NCBI GenBank assembly: GCA_002162955.1
Contig: MABD01000030.1
Location: forward strand, 353,890-417,889
DNA: 64,000 bases
Direction of reading: 5' to 3'
Source of the DNA: Gammaproteobacteria bacterium 45_16_T64
GTDB taxonomy: Bacteria > Pseudomonadota > Gammaproteobacteria > Pseudomonadales > Ketobacteraceae
Made by a program: the position numbers and the translations under genes. This document shows, piece after piece, positions 14,179-26,500 of the stretch (the first letter of the stretch is position 1; each line of letters opens with the position of its first letter). The notes under the pieces are model-generated. The model was not told the DNA's origin. It was given only the letters and a program-made list of their open reading frames with translations, and ran no database searches.

Positions 14179-15841
14179 GGGAGGCTTGAATAAGCTCTTT
14201 GGCATGCGCCAGGGTTTGCTCCGTTATTGATAGGCCTCCCAGCATACGCGCAATTTCAGTGACCTTCTCGTCCTGAGATAGTGGGCTGATATCCGTGTGC
14301 GTTGATTGCTTTTTGGTCTGTTTATTGACATGTAGGTGGTGATGCCCTTGTGCTGCCACCTGCGGTAAGTGGGTGACGCAAATGACCTGGTTATCGTGCC
14401 CTAGTTCCCGAAGCAATTCCCCAACGACCTGCGCGACCGCACCGCCAATTCCCACATCGACCTCATCGAAAATCAACGTGGCTACATTGCTCTTTGCTGC
14501 ACAAGCAACCTGAATTGATAGGCTGATTCTGGAGAGCTCCCCGCCGGATGCCACCTTGTGGAGAGGTTTGCTAGGTTGCCCTGGGTTGGTCTGCACGTGA
14601 AACTCTATTGTGTCAATGCCGTGTACTGTCGCGTGGCTTGTCTCTAATGCTTCAAGTTGTATTGATACTTCTGCACCCGGCATGCCTAGGGTCTGTATTT
14701 GCGTTGTGATGATCTTGCTAAGCTTCTTGGCTTGTTGTTTACGCTTCTTGCTCAGGGATTGTGCTTTCAGTAGGTATGCTTCTTGCGATGCTTGTGCGCT
14801 GGCAAGAAGGGATTCAATTTTATCGTCACCGCCATCAATACTGCTTAGTTCATCGGATAGGGATTGTTGTAATTCTGGTAGTTGATCAGGGGATAATCGG
14901 TGCTTGCGGGCCATTTGGTGGGCGCTGGCTATGCGTTGGTCGACCCATTGGTAGCGTTCAGGATCAATGTCTAGATTATCGATATAGTTGTGTAAATTGT
15001 TGGCCGCTTCCTGTAGCTGAATTTCAGCACTGGATATGAGGTCGATGGTTTCCGAAAGGCTGTCGTCTTGCTGCCTCATCTCTGACACGAGGTGTAGAAC
15101 GGAGGCGGTATTGTCGAGGAGAGGGGCCTCGCCTTCATTAAGGCCTTGTAGTGCTTGCCTTCCCTGAGTAATGAGGTGTTCAGCATTTGACATGCGTTTG
15201 TGCTCTTTCTCAAGGGAGGCAAATTCGCCTGCTTGAAGGTCAAGAGATTCAAGCTCTCCGAGTTGAAATCGAAGCAGGTCAACGCGGTCGTTCAATTCCT
15301 TCGCGTTATCTCTAAATTGTTCATAGGCTTGCTGGTGTTGTTGCCACTGCTTGAATGTTTGAGACACTTGTTTAGCTAATTCAGTGAGGCCTCCAAATTG
15401 ATCCAGCAGGCGCCGATGGGTGTCTTTTTTTAATAAGGCTTGATGCTCATGCTGGCCATGGATGGATATAAGGTGTTCACCTAAGGCTTTCAGCGAGGAC
15501 ATTGGGGTGGGGCGACCATTGATATATGATCGAGAGCGGCCATCTTTGTTGATGACTCTGCGCAGAATGCATTCACCATCCTCTTCGAGATCGTTGCTCT
15601 CTAGCCAGCGCTGGGCAGTGGTGTTTTTTTCTATATCAAAGCTGGCAAGGATGTCCGCTTTATCTGCGCCGTGCCGTACGGACCCAGAATCCGCTCTATT
15701 ACCTAGCGCGAGGCCAAGAGCATCAATCATAATAGATTTGCCTGCCCCGGTTTCTCCGGTAATGACGCAGAGCTTATTGGGGATGTCGAGGTCCAAGGAT
15801 TCAACAATAGCGAAGTTTGATATATTGATATGAGAAAGCAT
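14171..15841 (-). CDS. recN: DNA repair protein RecN
   Basis: From the ATG at 15841 the product has 556 residues, the usual RecN length. It starts MLSHINISNFAIVESLDLDI, followed by the Walker A motif GETGAGKS (29-36), a long coiled-coil middle (about 160-360) and the SMC-like signature, Walker B and D-loop near the C-terminus (ASGGELSRISLSIQVA, then LIFDEVDVGIGG). RecN is an SMC-like ATPase that helps repair double-strand breaks and is induced in the SOS response. An in-frame start 117 bases upstream would add a non-homologous extension and was rejected. A LexA-box candidate lies at 15937-15956 in the region shared with hrcA. Confidence 0.96.
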   Translation of the reverse strand: MLSHINISNFAIVESLDLDIPNKLCVITGETGAGKSIMIDALGLALGNRADSGSVRHGADKADILASFDIEKNTTAQRWLESNDLEEDGECILRRVINKDGRSRSYINGRPTPMSSLKALGEHLISIHGQHEHQALLKKDTHRRLLDQFGGLTELAKQVSQTFKQWQQHQQAYEQFRDNAKELNDRVDLLRFQLGELESLDLQAGEFASLEKEHKRMSNAEHLITQGRQALQGLNEGEAPLLDNTASVLHLVSEMRQQDDSLSETIDLISSAEIQLQEAANNLHNYIDNLDIDPERYQWVDQRIASAHQMARKHRLSPDQLPELQQSLSDELSSIDGGDDKIESLLASAQASQEAYLLKAQSLSKKRKQQAKKLSKIITTQIQTLGMPGAEVSIQLEALETSHATVHGIDTIEFHVQTNPGQPSKPLHKVASGGELSRISLSIQVACAAKSNVATLIFDEVDVGIGGAVAQVVGELLRELGHDNQVICVTHLPQVAAQGHHHLHVNKQTKKQSTHTDISPLSQDEKVTEIARMLGGLSITEQTLAHAKELIQASQG

Positions 15842-15912
15842 AATGTGGGCATCAGTTGATTCGTTATAACGGGATAATATGCGAAGCGATCGATATTCGC
15901 TAGGGTAAGTAC

Positions 15913-15937
15913 TTGGAATGTATGAAAACGACCCCAT
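15913..15937 (+). promoter_or_regulatory. Sigma-32-like heat-shock promoter of hrcA
   Basis: TTGGAA (in ACTTGGAA) and CCCCAT are 13 bases apart, matching the heat-shock sigma-32 pattern CTTGAAA-N(11-16)-CCCCAT. The hrcA start codon is 35 bases downstream. Confidence 0.6.
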
Positions 15938-15956
15938 GCTGTTGATATACCCAGGC
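15937..15956. promoter_or_regulatory. Candidate LexA box between recN and hrcA
   Basis: CTGTTGATATACCCAG keeps the CTG-N10-CAG frame of the gammaproteobacterial SOS box, with one deviation from CTGT-N8-ACAG. It lies about 100 bases upstream of recN, which is SOS-controlled in other bacteria, and directly beside the hrcA promoter. Confidence 0.35.
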
Positions 15957-15971
15957 AATGATGTGGCATAT

Positions 15972-17009
15972 ATGAGTCTAATTGATGATCGTCCTTCTCA
16001 GATACTTAAAGCGTTAGTCGAGCGTTATATCCATGACGGAGCCCCCGTAGGATCTAGGCGGCTGTTAGAAGACTTAGCTACGCCTGTGAGTTCTGCAACC
16101 GTTCGTAGTGATATGGTGATGCTGGAAGAGAGAGGGTTGTTATGCTCTCCTCACACCTCAGCGGGGCGTATTCCCACTGAGTTGGGGTATCGGTTTTTTG
16201 TTGACCGGTTGATTACGATGTCGCCGCTTACTTCTGAAAGCGTCGATCGGGTGAATCATCAGCTGTCCTCCAACCAGACGCCCAGTGAGTTGTTGGAAAG
16301 GGCGTCAAAAGTGTTATCGGATATGACTGCGTTAGCAGGAGTGGTTGTGGCTCCGAAGCAAGAGCTCTCTTGTTTGCGTCAAATCGACTTCTTGCCGTTA
16401 TCGGATAATAGAGTGCTGGTTATTTTGGTACTAAACGAAAAGGAAGTGCAAAACCGTATCATTGATATGGGCCGGGAGTTTTCCGAGGCAGAGCTTCAGC
16501 AGATGGCTAATTATCTTAATCGGCGCTTTTCTGGGGAGGACCTGCTGAAGATTAAAGCCAATGTATTGCAAGACATGCAGGACGATAAGGTTGAGATGAA
16601 TCGACACATGCAAATGGCGGTCGAGATGGCCGCTAAGACATTTGATGGCGATGATTTGGAGCCGGAGTGTGTTGTTAGTGGGCAGTCGAACCTGATTCAA
16701 ATGGCGGGTGCCGGTGGCGCTGATCAGTTACAAATGTTGTTTGAGTCCTTTCAGCAGAAAAGGGATTTACTCCATCTCATGGATCAGTGCTCTAGAGCAG
16801 AGGGTATTCAGGTCTTCATTGGGAAGGAGTCAGGGTATCAGGTTTTTGATGAATGCAGCATGATAACCGCCCCTTATACCGATGCTCAGAAAAACGTATT
16901 AGGCATGCTGGCTGTTATCGGCCCCAAGCGTATGGCGTATCAAGATGTGATCCCTATGGTGGATATGACTGCAAAAATGTTGAGCGCGGCCTTGAATCCA
17001 GAAGATTGA
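15972..17009 (+). CDS. hrcA: Heat-inducible transcription repressor HrcA
   Basis: The 345-residue protein from the ATG at 15972 has the HrcA winged helix (QILKALVERYIHDGAPVGSR, then SSATVRSDMVMLEERGLL, then HTSAGRIPTELGYRFFVD), followed by the GAF-like and inserted dimerisation domains. HrcA represses chaperone operons by binding the CIRCE operator and needs GroEL for activity. Its place just before grpE-dnaK-dnaJ fits that role, but I find no CIRCE repeat (TTAGCACTC-N9-GAGTGCTAA) in this region. A start further upstream at 15918 lacks homology. The grpE promoter overlaps the end of this gene. Confidence 0.94.
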   Translation: MSLIDDRPSQILKALVERYIHDGAPVGSRRLLEDLATPVSSATVRSDMVMLEERGLLCSPHTSAGRIPTELGYRFFVDRLITMSPLTSESVDRVNHQLSSNQTPSELLERASKVLSDMTALAGVVVAPKQELSCLRQIDFLPLSDNRVLVILVLNEKEVQNRIIDMGREFSEAELQQMANYLNRRFSGEDLLKIKANVLQDMQDDKVEMNRHMQMAVEMAAKTFDGDDLEPECVVSGQSNLIQMAGAGGADQLQMLFESFQQKRDLLHLMDQCSRAEGIQVFIGKESGYQVFDECSMITAPYTDAQKNVLGMLAVIGPKRMAYQDVIPMVDMTAKMLSAALNPED

Positions 17010-17016
17010 CCCCCAT
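16992..17016 (+). promoter_or_regulatory. Sigma-32-like heat-shock promoter of grpE
   Basis: CTTGAAT at 16991-16997 and CCCCAT at 17011-17016 are separated by 13 bases. The promoter overlaps the hrcA stop codon and would start transcription near 17024, just before the large hairpin at 17034-17085. Confidence 0.8.
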
Positions 17017-17033
17017 AATAGCCTGCAATGATA

Positions 17034-17085
17034 GATAAGACGCCGCATGAGTGCTTTTTGATAGGCTTCGCGGCGTTGTCTTATC
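17034..17085 (+). promoter_or_regulatory. Large hairpin in the grpE leader
   Basis: GATAAGAC-GCCGC (17034-17046) pairs with GCGGC-GTT-GTCTTATC (17070-17085), a 13-base-pair stem with a three-base bulge and a 23-base loop. The loop contains GAGTGCT, half of a CIRCE-like site. No T-tract follows, so it is not a plain terminator. It could be a leader structure that is sensitive to temperature, or a terminator-like end of the hrcA mRNA. Confidence 0.5.
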
Positions 17086-17131
17086 TGCAGTCCGTTTTAT
17101 TGTAAATGTATGTATTTATTGGAGTTTATCT

Positions 17132-17743
17132 ATGTCTAGTGATGAGGCAACAAGCCCAGAACAAGAAGAATCCATTGTTGCTGAAACAGAGGCGCAGGAA
17201 ACTGAGGTGTCTGATGTTGAGTCAGAAGCGGGTACTGAATCTGAAGAGGGTACTGCTGAAGATGTTAGCATTGAGCAATTACAGGCGCAGTTAGCGGCGG
17301 CTCAAGCAAAAGTACAAGACCAGCAAGACTCTGTGCTGCGTTCTCAAGCCGAGATGCAGAACGTGCGTCGCCGTGCTGAGCGCGATGTTGAGAATGCGCA
17401 TAAATTTGCCCTAGAGAAGTTTGCAACTGACTTATTGCCTGTGGTTGATACGCTGGAGCGCGCATTGCAATCGGTTGCTGATGCTGAAAGCGAAAGTGGT
17501 GTCGAATCCACGCGTGAAGGTGTTGAGCTAACATTGAAAATGCTATCGGATACGCTAACTAAGCATGGAGTTGTGCAGGTAGATCCTGTCGGCGAGCCAT
17601 TTAACCCCGAATTTCATCAGGCGATGTCGATGCAGCCTAATCCAGATATGGAACCGAATACCGTCATGGCTGTGTTGCAAAAAGGCTATACCTTGAGCGG
17701 CCGTTTGGCGCGCCCTGCGATGGTTATCGTCTCTAAGGCGTAA
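17132..17743 (+). CDS. grpE: Nucleotide exchange factor GrpE
   Basis: The 203-residue protein starts with an acidic tail (residues 1-45), then a long coiled-coil dimerisation helix (to about residue 110), and ends with the conserved beta-wing domain ([20 protein letters not shown], then [22 protein letters not shown]). GrpE releases ADP from DnaK. The ATG at 17132 has GGAG eight bases before it. An earlier in-frame start at 17051 lies inside the leader hairpin and was rejected. Confidence 0.96.
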   Translation: MSSDEATSPEQEESIVAETEAQETEVSDVESEAGTESEEGTAEDVSIEQLQAQLAAAQAKVQDQQDSVLRSQAEMQNVRRRAERDVENAHKFALEKFATDLLPVVDTLERALQSVADAESESGVESTREGVELTLKMLSDTLTKHGVVQVDPVGEPFNPEFHQAMSMQPNPDMEPNTVMAVLQKGYTLSGRLARPAMVIVSKA

Positions 17744-17794
17744 TGAATTAGTTTCGAAATAAATAATGCTTGGTTTTTATGTGGGAATGAGGGT

Positions 17795-17820
17795 TGAAAA
17801 GCATAACTTGTTCCCCCATA
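17795..17820 (+). promoter_or_regulatory. Sigma-32-like heat-shock promoter of dnaK
   Basis: GGTTGAAAA (TTGAAA at 17795-17800) and CCCCAT (17815-17820) are 14 bases apart, a near-consensus heat-shock promoter. It gives dnaK its own promoter, 115 bases before the start codon. Confidence 0.85.
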
Positions 17821-17835
17821 GATAGAGTCAAGCGC

Positions 17836-17879
17836 AGTTAAAGTATTAACTAAAGAACCGGTGACCTGTCTGGCAGACA
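17836..17879 (+). promoter_or_regulatory. Two symmetrical elements in the dnaK leader
   Basis: AGTTAA-AGTA-TTAACT (17836-17851) can form a six-base-pair hairpin, and TGTCTG-G-CAGACA (17867-17879) is a perfect 13-base palindrome. Both lie between the heat-shock promoter and dnaK. They are candidates for a repressor site or a leader fold; nothing more can be said. Confidence 0.35.
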
Positions 17880-17934
17880 CTGGAATTAACATAGAGCAAA
17901 GTCTGTCAGGGCTTTTGAATTAAGGTGAAGAAAC

Positions 17935-19881
17935 ATGGGTAAGATAATTGGCATTGATTTGGGTACAACCAACTCTTGCGTAGCGGTATTGGAAGGCGAC
18001 AAAGCTAAAGTTATTGAGAACAGTGAAGGCGATCGTACGACGCCTTCCATCGTTGCTTATAGTGAAGATGGAGAAACCTTGGTAGGTCAGTCAGCTAAGC
18101 GCCAAGCAGTAACTAACCCAACTAATACGCTATATGCCATCAAGCGATTGATTGGTCGTAACTTCACTGATAAAGAAGTGCAAAAAGACATTAAGCGTGC
18201 TCCGTTCGGTATTGTTAAAGCAGACAACGGTGATGCTTGGGTTGAGGTTAAAGGTGAGAAGACTGCTCCACCACAAATCTCTGCTGAAGTGCTAAAGAAA
18301 ATGAAGAAAACCGCCGAAGATTATCTCGGTGAGACTGTAACAGAAGCAGTTATTACTGTTCCTGCATACTTTAACGATAGCCAGCGTCAAGCGACTAAAG
18401 ATGCGGGTCGTATAGCGGGTTTGGAAGTTAAGCGAATCATTAACGAGCCTACCGCTGCGGCATTAGCCTACGGTATGGATAAAAGACGTGGCGATTCCAC
18501 TATCGCAGTATATGACTTGGGTGGTGGTACTTTTGACGTTTCTATCATCGAAATCGCTGAAGTTGATGGCGAGCACCAGTTTGAAGTACTAGCGACCAAT
18601 GGTGATACTCACCTTGGTGGTGAAGATTTTGACTTGCGTTTGATCGAGTATTTGGCCGATGAATTTAAGAAAGAAAGTGGTGTAGATCTACATAACGACC
18701 CGCTTGCACTTCAGCGTCTTAAAGAAGGTGCGGAGAAAGCGAAGATCGAATTGTCTTCTAGTCAGCAAACAGAAGTGAATTTACCTTATATTACTGCTGA
18801 TGCCTCTGGTCCTAAGCACTTAAACATCAAATTAACTCGCGCTAAATTGGAGTCTTTGGTTGAAGAGTTGGTTGTTGGCACAATAAAGCCTTGTCAGACT
18901 GCGTTAGATGATGCTGGACTTAGTGCTTCTGAAATCGATGATGTTATTTTGGTTGGTGGTCAAACACGTATGCCTATGGTTCAGGCTGAAGTTGAAAAGT
19001 TCTTCGGTAAAGAGCCTCGTAAAGATGTAAACCCTGATGAAGCCGTTGCGATGGGTGCGTCAATTCAAGGTGCGGTACTTGCGGGTGACGTAACTGACGT
19101 ATTGTTGTTAGATGTAACTCCGTTAACATTGGGTATTGAAACAATGGGTGGCGTAATGACGCCAGTTATTGAGAAAAACACCACAATTCCTACTAAGAAA
19201 TCACAGATCTTCTCGACAGCAGATGATAACCAGGCAGCGGTTACTGTTCACGTACTTCAGGGTGAGCGTAAGCAGGCGTCAGGTAATAAGTCTTTAGGGC
19301 GTTTTGACCTAAGCGAGATTCCACCAGCACCACGCGGAATGCCACAAATTGAAGTAACTTTCGATTTGGATGCGAACGGTATCCTTAATGTGTCTGCCAA
19401 AGATAAGGCGACAGGTAAAGAGCAAACTATCGTAATCAAGGCTTCTGGTGGTTTGTCTGATGAAGAAGTCGATCAAATGGTTCGTGATGCCGAAGCAAAT
19501 GCTGAGGAAGATCGTAAATTTGAAGAGTTAGTGACTGCTCGAAATACTGCTGATGGTCTTGTTCATGCCGGTAAGAAAACGCTAGAAGAAGCGGGCGATA
19601 AGGCAACTGAAGAAGAGAAAGTGGCTATTCAGGCAGCAATCACTGAGCTGGAAGAAGCCGTTAAGGGCGATGACAAAGAGCTTATGGAAGCTAAGTCTGC
19701 TGCGCTAACTGAAGCGACTTCTGGTCTAGCACAAAAGCTTTATGAAGAGCAGCAAGCAGCGGGTGCCGCGGGCGGTGCTCCAGATATGGATATGGGTGGC
19801 GCTGATGCTGAGCAGCCAGAAGCTTCTGCTGGAGACGATGTTGTCGATGCAGAGTTTGAAGAAGTTGATGATAAGAAGTAA
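17935..19881 (+). CDS. dnaK: Chaperone DnaK (Hsp70)
   Basis: The 648-residue Hsp70 opens [20 protein letters not shown] with the phosphate-binding loop. The ATPase domain runs to about residue 385 ([39 protein letters not shown]). The linker [13 protein letters not shown] leads to the peptide-binding domain and helical lid. The C-terminus [11 protein letters not shown] matches gammaproteobacterial DnaK. It works with DnaJ and GrpE, encoded on either side. AGGTGAAG precedes the ATG. It has its own heat-shock promoter in addition to read-through from grpE. Confidence 0.99.
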   Translation: MGKIIGIDLGTTNSCVAVLEGDKAKVIENSEGDRTTPSIVAYSEDGETLVGQSAKRQAVTNPTNTLYAIKRLIGRNFTDKEVQKDIKRAPFGIVKADNGDAWVEVKGEKTAPPQISAEVLKKMKKTAEDYLGETVTEAVITVPAYFNDSQRQATKDAGRIAGLEVKRIINEPTAAALAYGMDKRRGDSTIAVYDLGGGTFDVSIIEIAEVDGEHQFEVLATNGDTHLGGEDFDLRLIEYLADEFKKESGVDLHNDPLALQRLKEGAEKAKIELSSSQQTEVNLPYITADASGPKHLNIKLTRAKLESLVEELVVGTIKPCQTALDDAGLSASEIDDVILVGGQTRMPMVQAEVEKFFGKEPRKDVNPDEAVAMGASIQGAVLAGDVTDVLLLDVTPLTLGIETMGGVMTPVIEKNTTIPTKKSQIFSTADDNQAAVTVHVLQGERKQASGNKSLGRFDLSEIPPAPRGMPQIEVTFDLDANGILNVSAKDKATGKEQTIVIKASGGLSDEEVDQMVRDAEANAEEDRKFEELVTARNTADGLVHAGKKTLEEAGDKATEEEKVAIQAAITELEEAVKGDDKELMEAKSAALTEATSGLAQKLYEEQQAAGAAGGAPDMDMGGADAEQPEASAGDDVVDAEFEEVDDKK

Positions 19882-19909
19882 CCCTCACTTCTTAATGATG
19901 TAAGACGCG

Positions 19910-19929
19910 CGCGGGAGCTTGCTCCCGCG
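19910..19929 (+). terminator. GC-rich hairpin between dnaK and dnaJ
   Basis: CGCGGGAG and CTCCCGCG pair around CTTG. There is no strong T-tract, so partial termination or mRNA 3'-end protection upstream of dnaJ is more likely than a full stop. Confidence 0.55.
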
Positions 19930-19971
19930 TTGCTGTATCTAGGATTTGAATAACCGACATTGGTTGATAGC

Positions 19972-21943
<1,972 letters not shown>

Positions 21944-22239
21944 CCTATCTGCGTTGTTTGCGGTAAAGCCATAGACGCTACTGCCACAATTCTATAGAAT
22001 ACGCCCCGATCAGATAATGGTCGAGGCGCTCGCCTGCAACTTTTCTAATTCTCTATAGTTTACCCGACTTACAGGTGCGCCTGCTAAGACGGCTTGTCTT
22101 GGTCCACCAAAAATGTGGCCCAGAACATTAAAGTAAATGGGATTGGTGGGGTTGTTCGCTAGAAAAGCTTCAGAAATCTGCTAACGTTGAACGTCAGTAG
22201 AAGACCAAATTACAGCGTAACATGCTGAATTGAAAGGAG
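21944..22239 (+). other. carAB leader and intergenic region
   Basis: About 300 bases without a convincing gene precede the attenuator-like hairpin of carA. Short frames exist, for example 15 codons from the ATG near 22139 (starting MGLVGLF), but none has a clear ribosome site. In Pseudomonas carA has a leader peptide and attenuation as I recall, so a leader role for this stretch is plausible. Confidence 0.4.
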
Positions 22240-22273
22240 GCGGGATTGTACGAAGAGTACGTCTCGCTTTTTT
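22240..22273 (+). terminator. Attenuator-like intrinsic terminator before carA
   Basis: GCGGGA-TT-GTAC pairs with GTAC-GT-CTCGC, with one wobble and a small internal loop, and is followed by six T residues. It stands 60 bases before the carA start and well after dapB, so it could end dapB transcripts or attenuate carAB. Confidence 0.65.
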
Positions 22274-22333
22274 GCAATTGACTACTGTAAATGATCATTC
22301 ATTTTTCCTTTCCTATGACCATTGGAGGTTGGC

Positions 22334-23464
22334 TTGAGTAAACCAGCCATTTTGGCCCTAGAAGACGGCACCGTCTTTCGAGGCATATCTATAGGCGCAG
22401 ACGGTCAGTCTGTTGGTGAAGTTGTTTTTAATACAGCGCTTACCGGCTATCAAGAAATTCTTACTGATCCATCCTATGCCCGTCAGATGGTAACTCTGAC
22501 TTATCCGCACATCGGTAATACTGGTGTAAATGATGAGGATGAAGAGTCCACCAAAATATGGGCCGCAGGCCTGATTATTAGAGATTTACCGCTTGTCGCA
22601 AGTAGCTGGCGCAAACAGGGTTCGCTTGATGAATATCTGCGAGACCGTGATGTGGTGGGTATTGCTGATATTGATACACGAAGGCTCACTCGAATCCTGC
22701 GGGAGAAGGGTGCGTTAGGTGGGTGTATTCAAGCAGGTGACATCGATGAGGCCACTGCTATAGAGGCGGCGAAAGCATTTGCTGGCTTGAAGGGTATGGA
22801 TCTCGCAAAAGAAGTGACTGTTAGCGAAGAATATCAGTGGGTTGAGGGTAGTTGGGACCTTACCGAAGGGTATTCTGTACCCGAAGGTGAAAAGCCTTAT
22901 AAGGTGGTCGCCTATGACTTTGGCGTAAAACGAAATATTTTACGCATGTTGGTGGACCGTGGTTGTGATTTGACCGTTGTTCCTGCGCAAACCCCGGCGG
23001 CCGATGTACTGGCAATGAATCCTGATGGGATTTTCTTGTCAAATGGTCCTGGTGATCCTGAGCCCTGTGATTACGCTATAAGTGCGATTCAAAGCATACT
23101 TGAAACTGATGTTCCAGTGTTTGGTATCTGCCTTGGTCATCAGTTATTGGCGTTGGCCAGTGGTGCTAAAACGCTGAAGATGAAATTCGGCCATCACGGT
23201 GCTAATCATCCGGTGAAGAATCTGGATGATAATACTGTGTTGATCACCAGTCAAAACCATGGTTTTGCCGTTGATGAAGCGGCGCTGCCGAGTAACCTCA
23301 GGGCTACTCATAAATCGCTGTTTGACGACTCTTTGCAGGGTATACATCGCACCGATAGGCCGGCCTTTAGTTTTCAAGGGCACCCTGAAGCGAGCCCGGG
23401 GCCTCATGATGCGAGTCCGCTATTCGATCACTTTATCGAACTGATGGGTGAGCGTAAGAGCTAG
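22334..23464 (+). CDS. carA: Carbamoyl-phosphate synthase small subunit
   Basis: The 376-residue subunit has the N-terminal CarA domain ([11 protein letters not shown], then [17 protein letters not shown]) and a C-terminal class I glutamine amidotransferase domain with the nucleophile in [10 protein letters not shown] and the His/Glu pair in GHPEASPGP. It supplies ammonia from glutamine to CarB. The start is taken as TTG at 22334, because GGAGG (22324-22328) lies five bases before it and E. coli carA also starts with TTG. Pyrimidine and arginine control is expected through the leader upstream. Confidence 0.97.
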   Translation: MSKPAILALEDGTVFRGISIGADGQSVGEVVFNTALTGYQEILTDPSYARQMVTLTYPHIGNTGVNDEDEESTKIWAAGLIIRDLPLVASSWRKQGSLDEYLRDRDVVGIADIDTRRLTRILREKGALGGCIQAGDIDEATAIEAAKAFAGLKGMDLAKEVTVSEEYQWVEGSWDLTEGYSVPEGEKPYKVVAYDFGVKRNILRMLVDRGCDLTVVPAQTPAADVLAMNPDGIFLSNGPGDPEPCDYAISAIQSILETDVPVFGICLGHQLLALASGAKTLKMKFGHHGANHPVKNLDDNTVLITSQNHGFAVDEAALPSNLRATHKSLFDDSLQGIHRTDRPAFSFQGHPEASPGPHDASPLFDHFIELMGERKS

Positions 23465-23506
23465 GTGTTGCAGATTGTAGTTGCTGTAGCAGTACTAAGA
23501 GATATC

Positions 23507-23533
23507 AGATAGCGGCCGTAAGGGTCGCTATCT
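23507..23533 (+). other. Hairpin between carA and carB
   Basis: AGATAGCG pairs with CGCTATCT, with further GGCC/GGGT contacts around GTAA. There is no T-tract; it probably shapes or stabilises the polycistronic mRNA. Confidence 0.4.
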
Positions 23534-23555
23534 GTTCAGTTGATGAGTTTTTAAG

Positions 23556-26500
23556 ATGCCAAAACGTACCGACATACAAAGTGTATTAATCTTGGGTGCT
23601 GGCCCTATCGTTATAGGTCAGGCATGTGAGTTTGATTACTCAGGGGCCCAAGCATGTAAGGCGCTGAGGGAAGAGGGGTATCGCGTGATACTTGTAAACT
23701 CTAACCCTGCAACTATCATGACCGACCCTAGCATGGCTGATGCAACCTATATTGAGCCGGTTGAGTGGGAGACGGTAGCGAAGGTTATCGAAACTGAGCG
23801 CCCTGATGCGTTATTGCCAACGATGGGCGGGCAGACAGCCTTGAACTGTGCGTTGGATCTGGCTAAAAATGGCGTGCTGGAAGAGTTTGGTGTTGAAATG
23901 ATCGGGGCGACGCAAGACGCCATCGATAAAGCAGAAGATCGTGATCGTTTTGATAAGGCTATGAAGAGCATAGGCTTGGATACGCCGCAATCCGCTATCG
24001 CTCATAGCCTGGAAGAAGCTTTGCAGGTATTGGATGCCTTGGGTTTCCCCAGTATCATTCGACCCTCTTTTACCATGGGTGGAAGTGGTGGCGGTATCGC
24101 TTACAATCGCGAGGAATTTGTTGAGATTTGCACGCGAGGTTTGGATTTGTCGCCAACCAGCGAGCTTTTGATCGATAAGTCGTTGATCGGTTGGAAAGAG
24201 TATGAAATGGAAGTCGTTCGCGACAGGAATGACAACTGCATTATCATTTGTGCTATTGAAAACTTTGATGCAATGGGTGTTCATACGGGTGATTCGATTA
24301 CCGTTGCACCTGCTCAAACATTAACGGACAAAGAATATCAGATTATGCGTAACGCCTCGTTGGCGGTGTTGCGAGAGATTGGTGTTGAGACGGGCGGTTC
24401 TAACGTTCAATTTGGCATGTGCCCAGAAACCGGTAAGCTCGTTGTAATTGAGATGAATCCGCGGGTTTCGCGCTCTTCGGCGTTGGCCTCAAAAGCAACA
24501 GGTTTTCCCATTGCTAAAGTGGCAGCAAAGCTTGCCATTGGCTACACCCTTGATGAGTTGCAAAACGACATCACTGGTGGAAGAACCCCGGCATCTTTTG
24601 AGCCTTCGATTGATTATGTGGTTACAAAGATACCTCGTTTTAATTTTGAGAAATTCCCCAAAGCAGACTCAGTGCTCACTACTCAAATGAAGTCAGTGGG
24701 CGAAGTGATGGCAATCGGTCGCACCTTCCAAGAATCTATGCAAAAAGCATTGCGCGGATTGGAAGTTGATATGAACGGCTTTGACCCCGTGTTGGACGCT
24801 GGCGCTGAAGATGTGCATGCCACGTTGCGCCAAGAGTTAACTATTCCTGGCCCTGAGCGTATCTGGTATATCGGTGATGCATTTAGAGAGGGTCTACCTC
24901 TTGAGGAAGTCCAGGAGTGCACAGGAGTTGATCCTTGGTTCTTGGTGCAGATAGAAGACCTTATTAAGACAGAGAAAGAGCTAGGGGCTACGGCATTGTC
25001 GGACCTTTCTGCTGATAAATTGCGCCGTGTTAAACGCAAAGGGTTCTCAGACCTTCGATTGTCAGCTCTGCTTGGTGTTAGTGAAAAGCAAATTCGTCAG
25101 CGTCGAAAAGACCTTGCGGTACTGCCGACTTATAAGCGAGTTGATACCTGTGCGGCTGAGTTCTCTACATCAACAGCCTACATGTACTCTTCCTATGAGG
25201 ATGAGTGTGAGGCGCAGCCTAGCGACAAAGAGAAGATCATGGTGCTGGGTGGCGGCCCTAACCGTATAGGTCAGGGAATTGAATTTGATTATTGCTGTGT
25301 GCATGCTGCACTGGCGATGCGCGAAGATGGTTATGAGACCATTATGGTTAACTGTAACCCAGAGACTGTGTCGACAGATTACGATACATCGGATCGTTTA
25401 TATTTCGAACCTGTTACATTGGAAGATGTGCTGGCTATTGTTGATGTTGAAAAGCCGAAAGGTGTTATCGTGCAATATGGTGGCCAGACACCATTGAAAT
25501 TGGCGCGAGACCTTGAGGCGGCAGGAGTGCCAATTATAGGTACGAGTCCTGAAGCCATTGATCGTGCTGAAGATCGTGAGCGCTTTCAGCAAATGATTGA
25601 GCGTTTGGATCTTAAGCAGCCGCCAAACAGAACAGCGAGAAGTACGGAAGAAGCGGTTCGTTACGCAGTCGATATTGGTTACCCGTTGGTAGTGCGCCCA
25701 TCGTATGTATTGGGCGGGCGGGCGATGGAAATCGTTTATAAAGAATCAGAGTTACGTCGATATATGACAGAGGCTGTACAGGTTTCAAATGATGCGCCTG
25801 TATTATTGGATCGCTTTTTAGATGATGCTGTTGAAGTGGATTTGGATGCGATTTGTGACGGTAGCGAAGTGACTGTCGGTGGCATTATGCAGCATATTGA
25901 GCAGGCTGGCGTACACTCTGGTGATTCGGCTTGCTCTTTTCCTCCGTACAGCTTAAGTCCGGAATCCCAAGATATCATGCGCGACCAGGCTAAAAGAATG
26001 GCGCTGGAATTGGGTGTGGTGGGCTTGATGAACATTCAGTTTGCCGTTAAAGATGAAGAAGTATATGTCATTGAGGTAAACCCAAGGGCTTCGCGTACAG
26101 TGCCTTTTGTGTCGAAATGTATTGGACGTTCTTTGGCAAAAATAGCGGCTCGTTGTATGGCCGGAACTTCCTTGGCTGAACAAGGGTTTAGCGAGGAGTT
26201 GGTGCCAACATTGTTTAATGTTAAAGAAGCTGTTTTCCCATTTGCAAAATTCCCTGGAGTTGACCCTATTTTAGGGCCAGAAATGAAGTCAACGGGTGAA
26301 GTTATGGGAGTTGGCGATAGTTTTGCTGAAGCTTTTGCAAAGGCTGCGTTAGGTGCTGGTGAAGTGTTGCCAACTGGAGGGAGAGCTTTTATTAGTGTCC
26401 GTGATGGCGATAAGTCTTCTGCTCAAGAAGTGGGTAAGAAGTTGGCTGAAATTGGTTTTGAGTTAGTGGCCACAAGTGGTACTGCAAAAGTGTTAAAAGA

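Noticed and set aside
17047..17057. GAGTGCT as a CIRCE operator
   Set aside because: Only one half is present; the left half TTAGCACTC at nine bases distance is missing.
23811..24317. 168-codon open frame antisense to carB
   Set aside because: It is a by-product of codon use on the coding strand, with no start signal.
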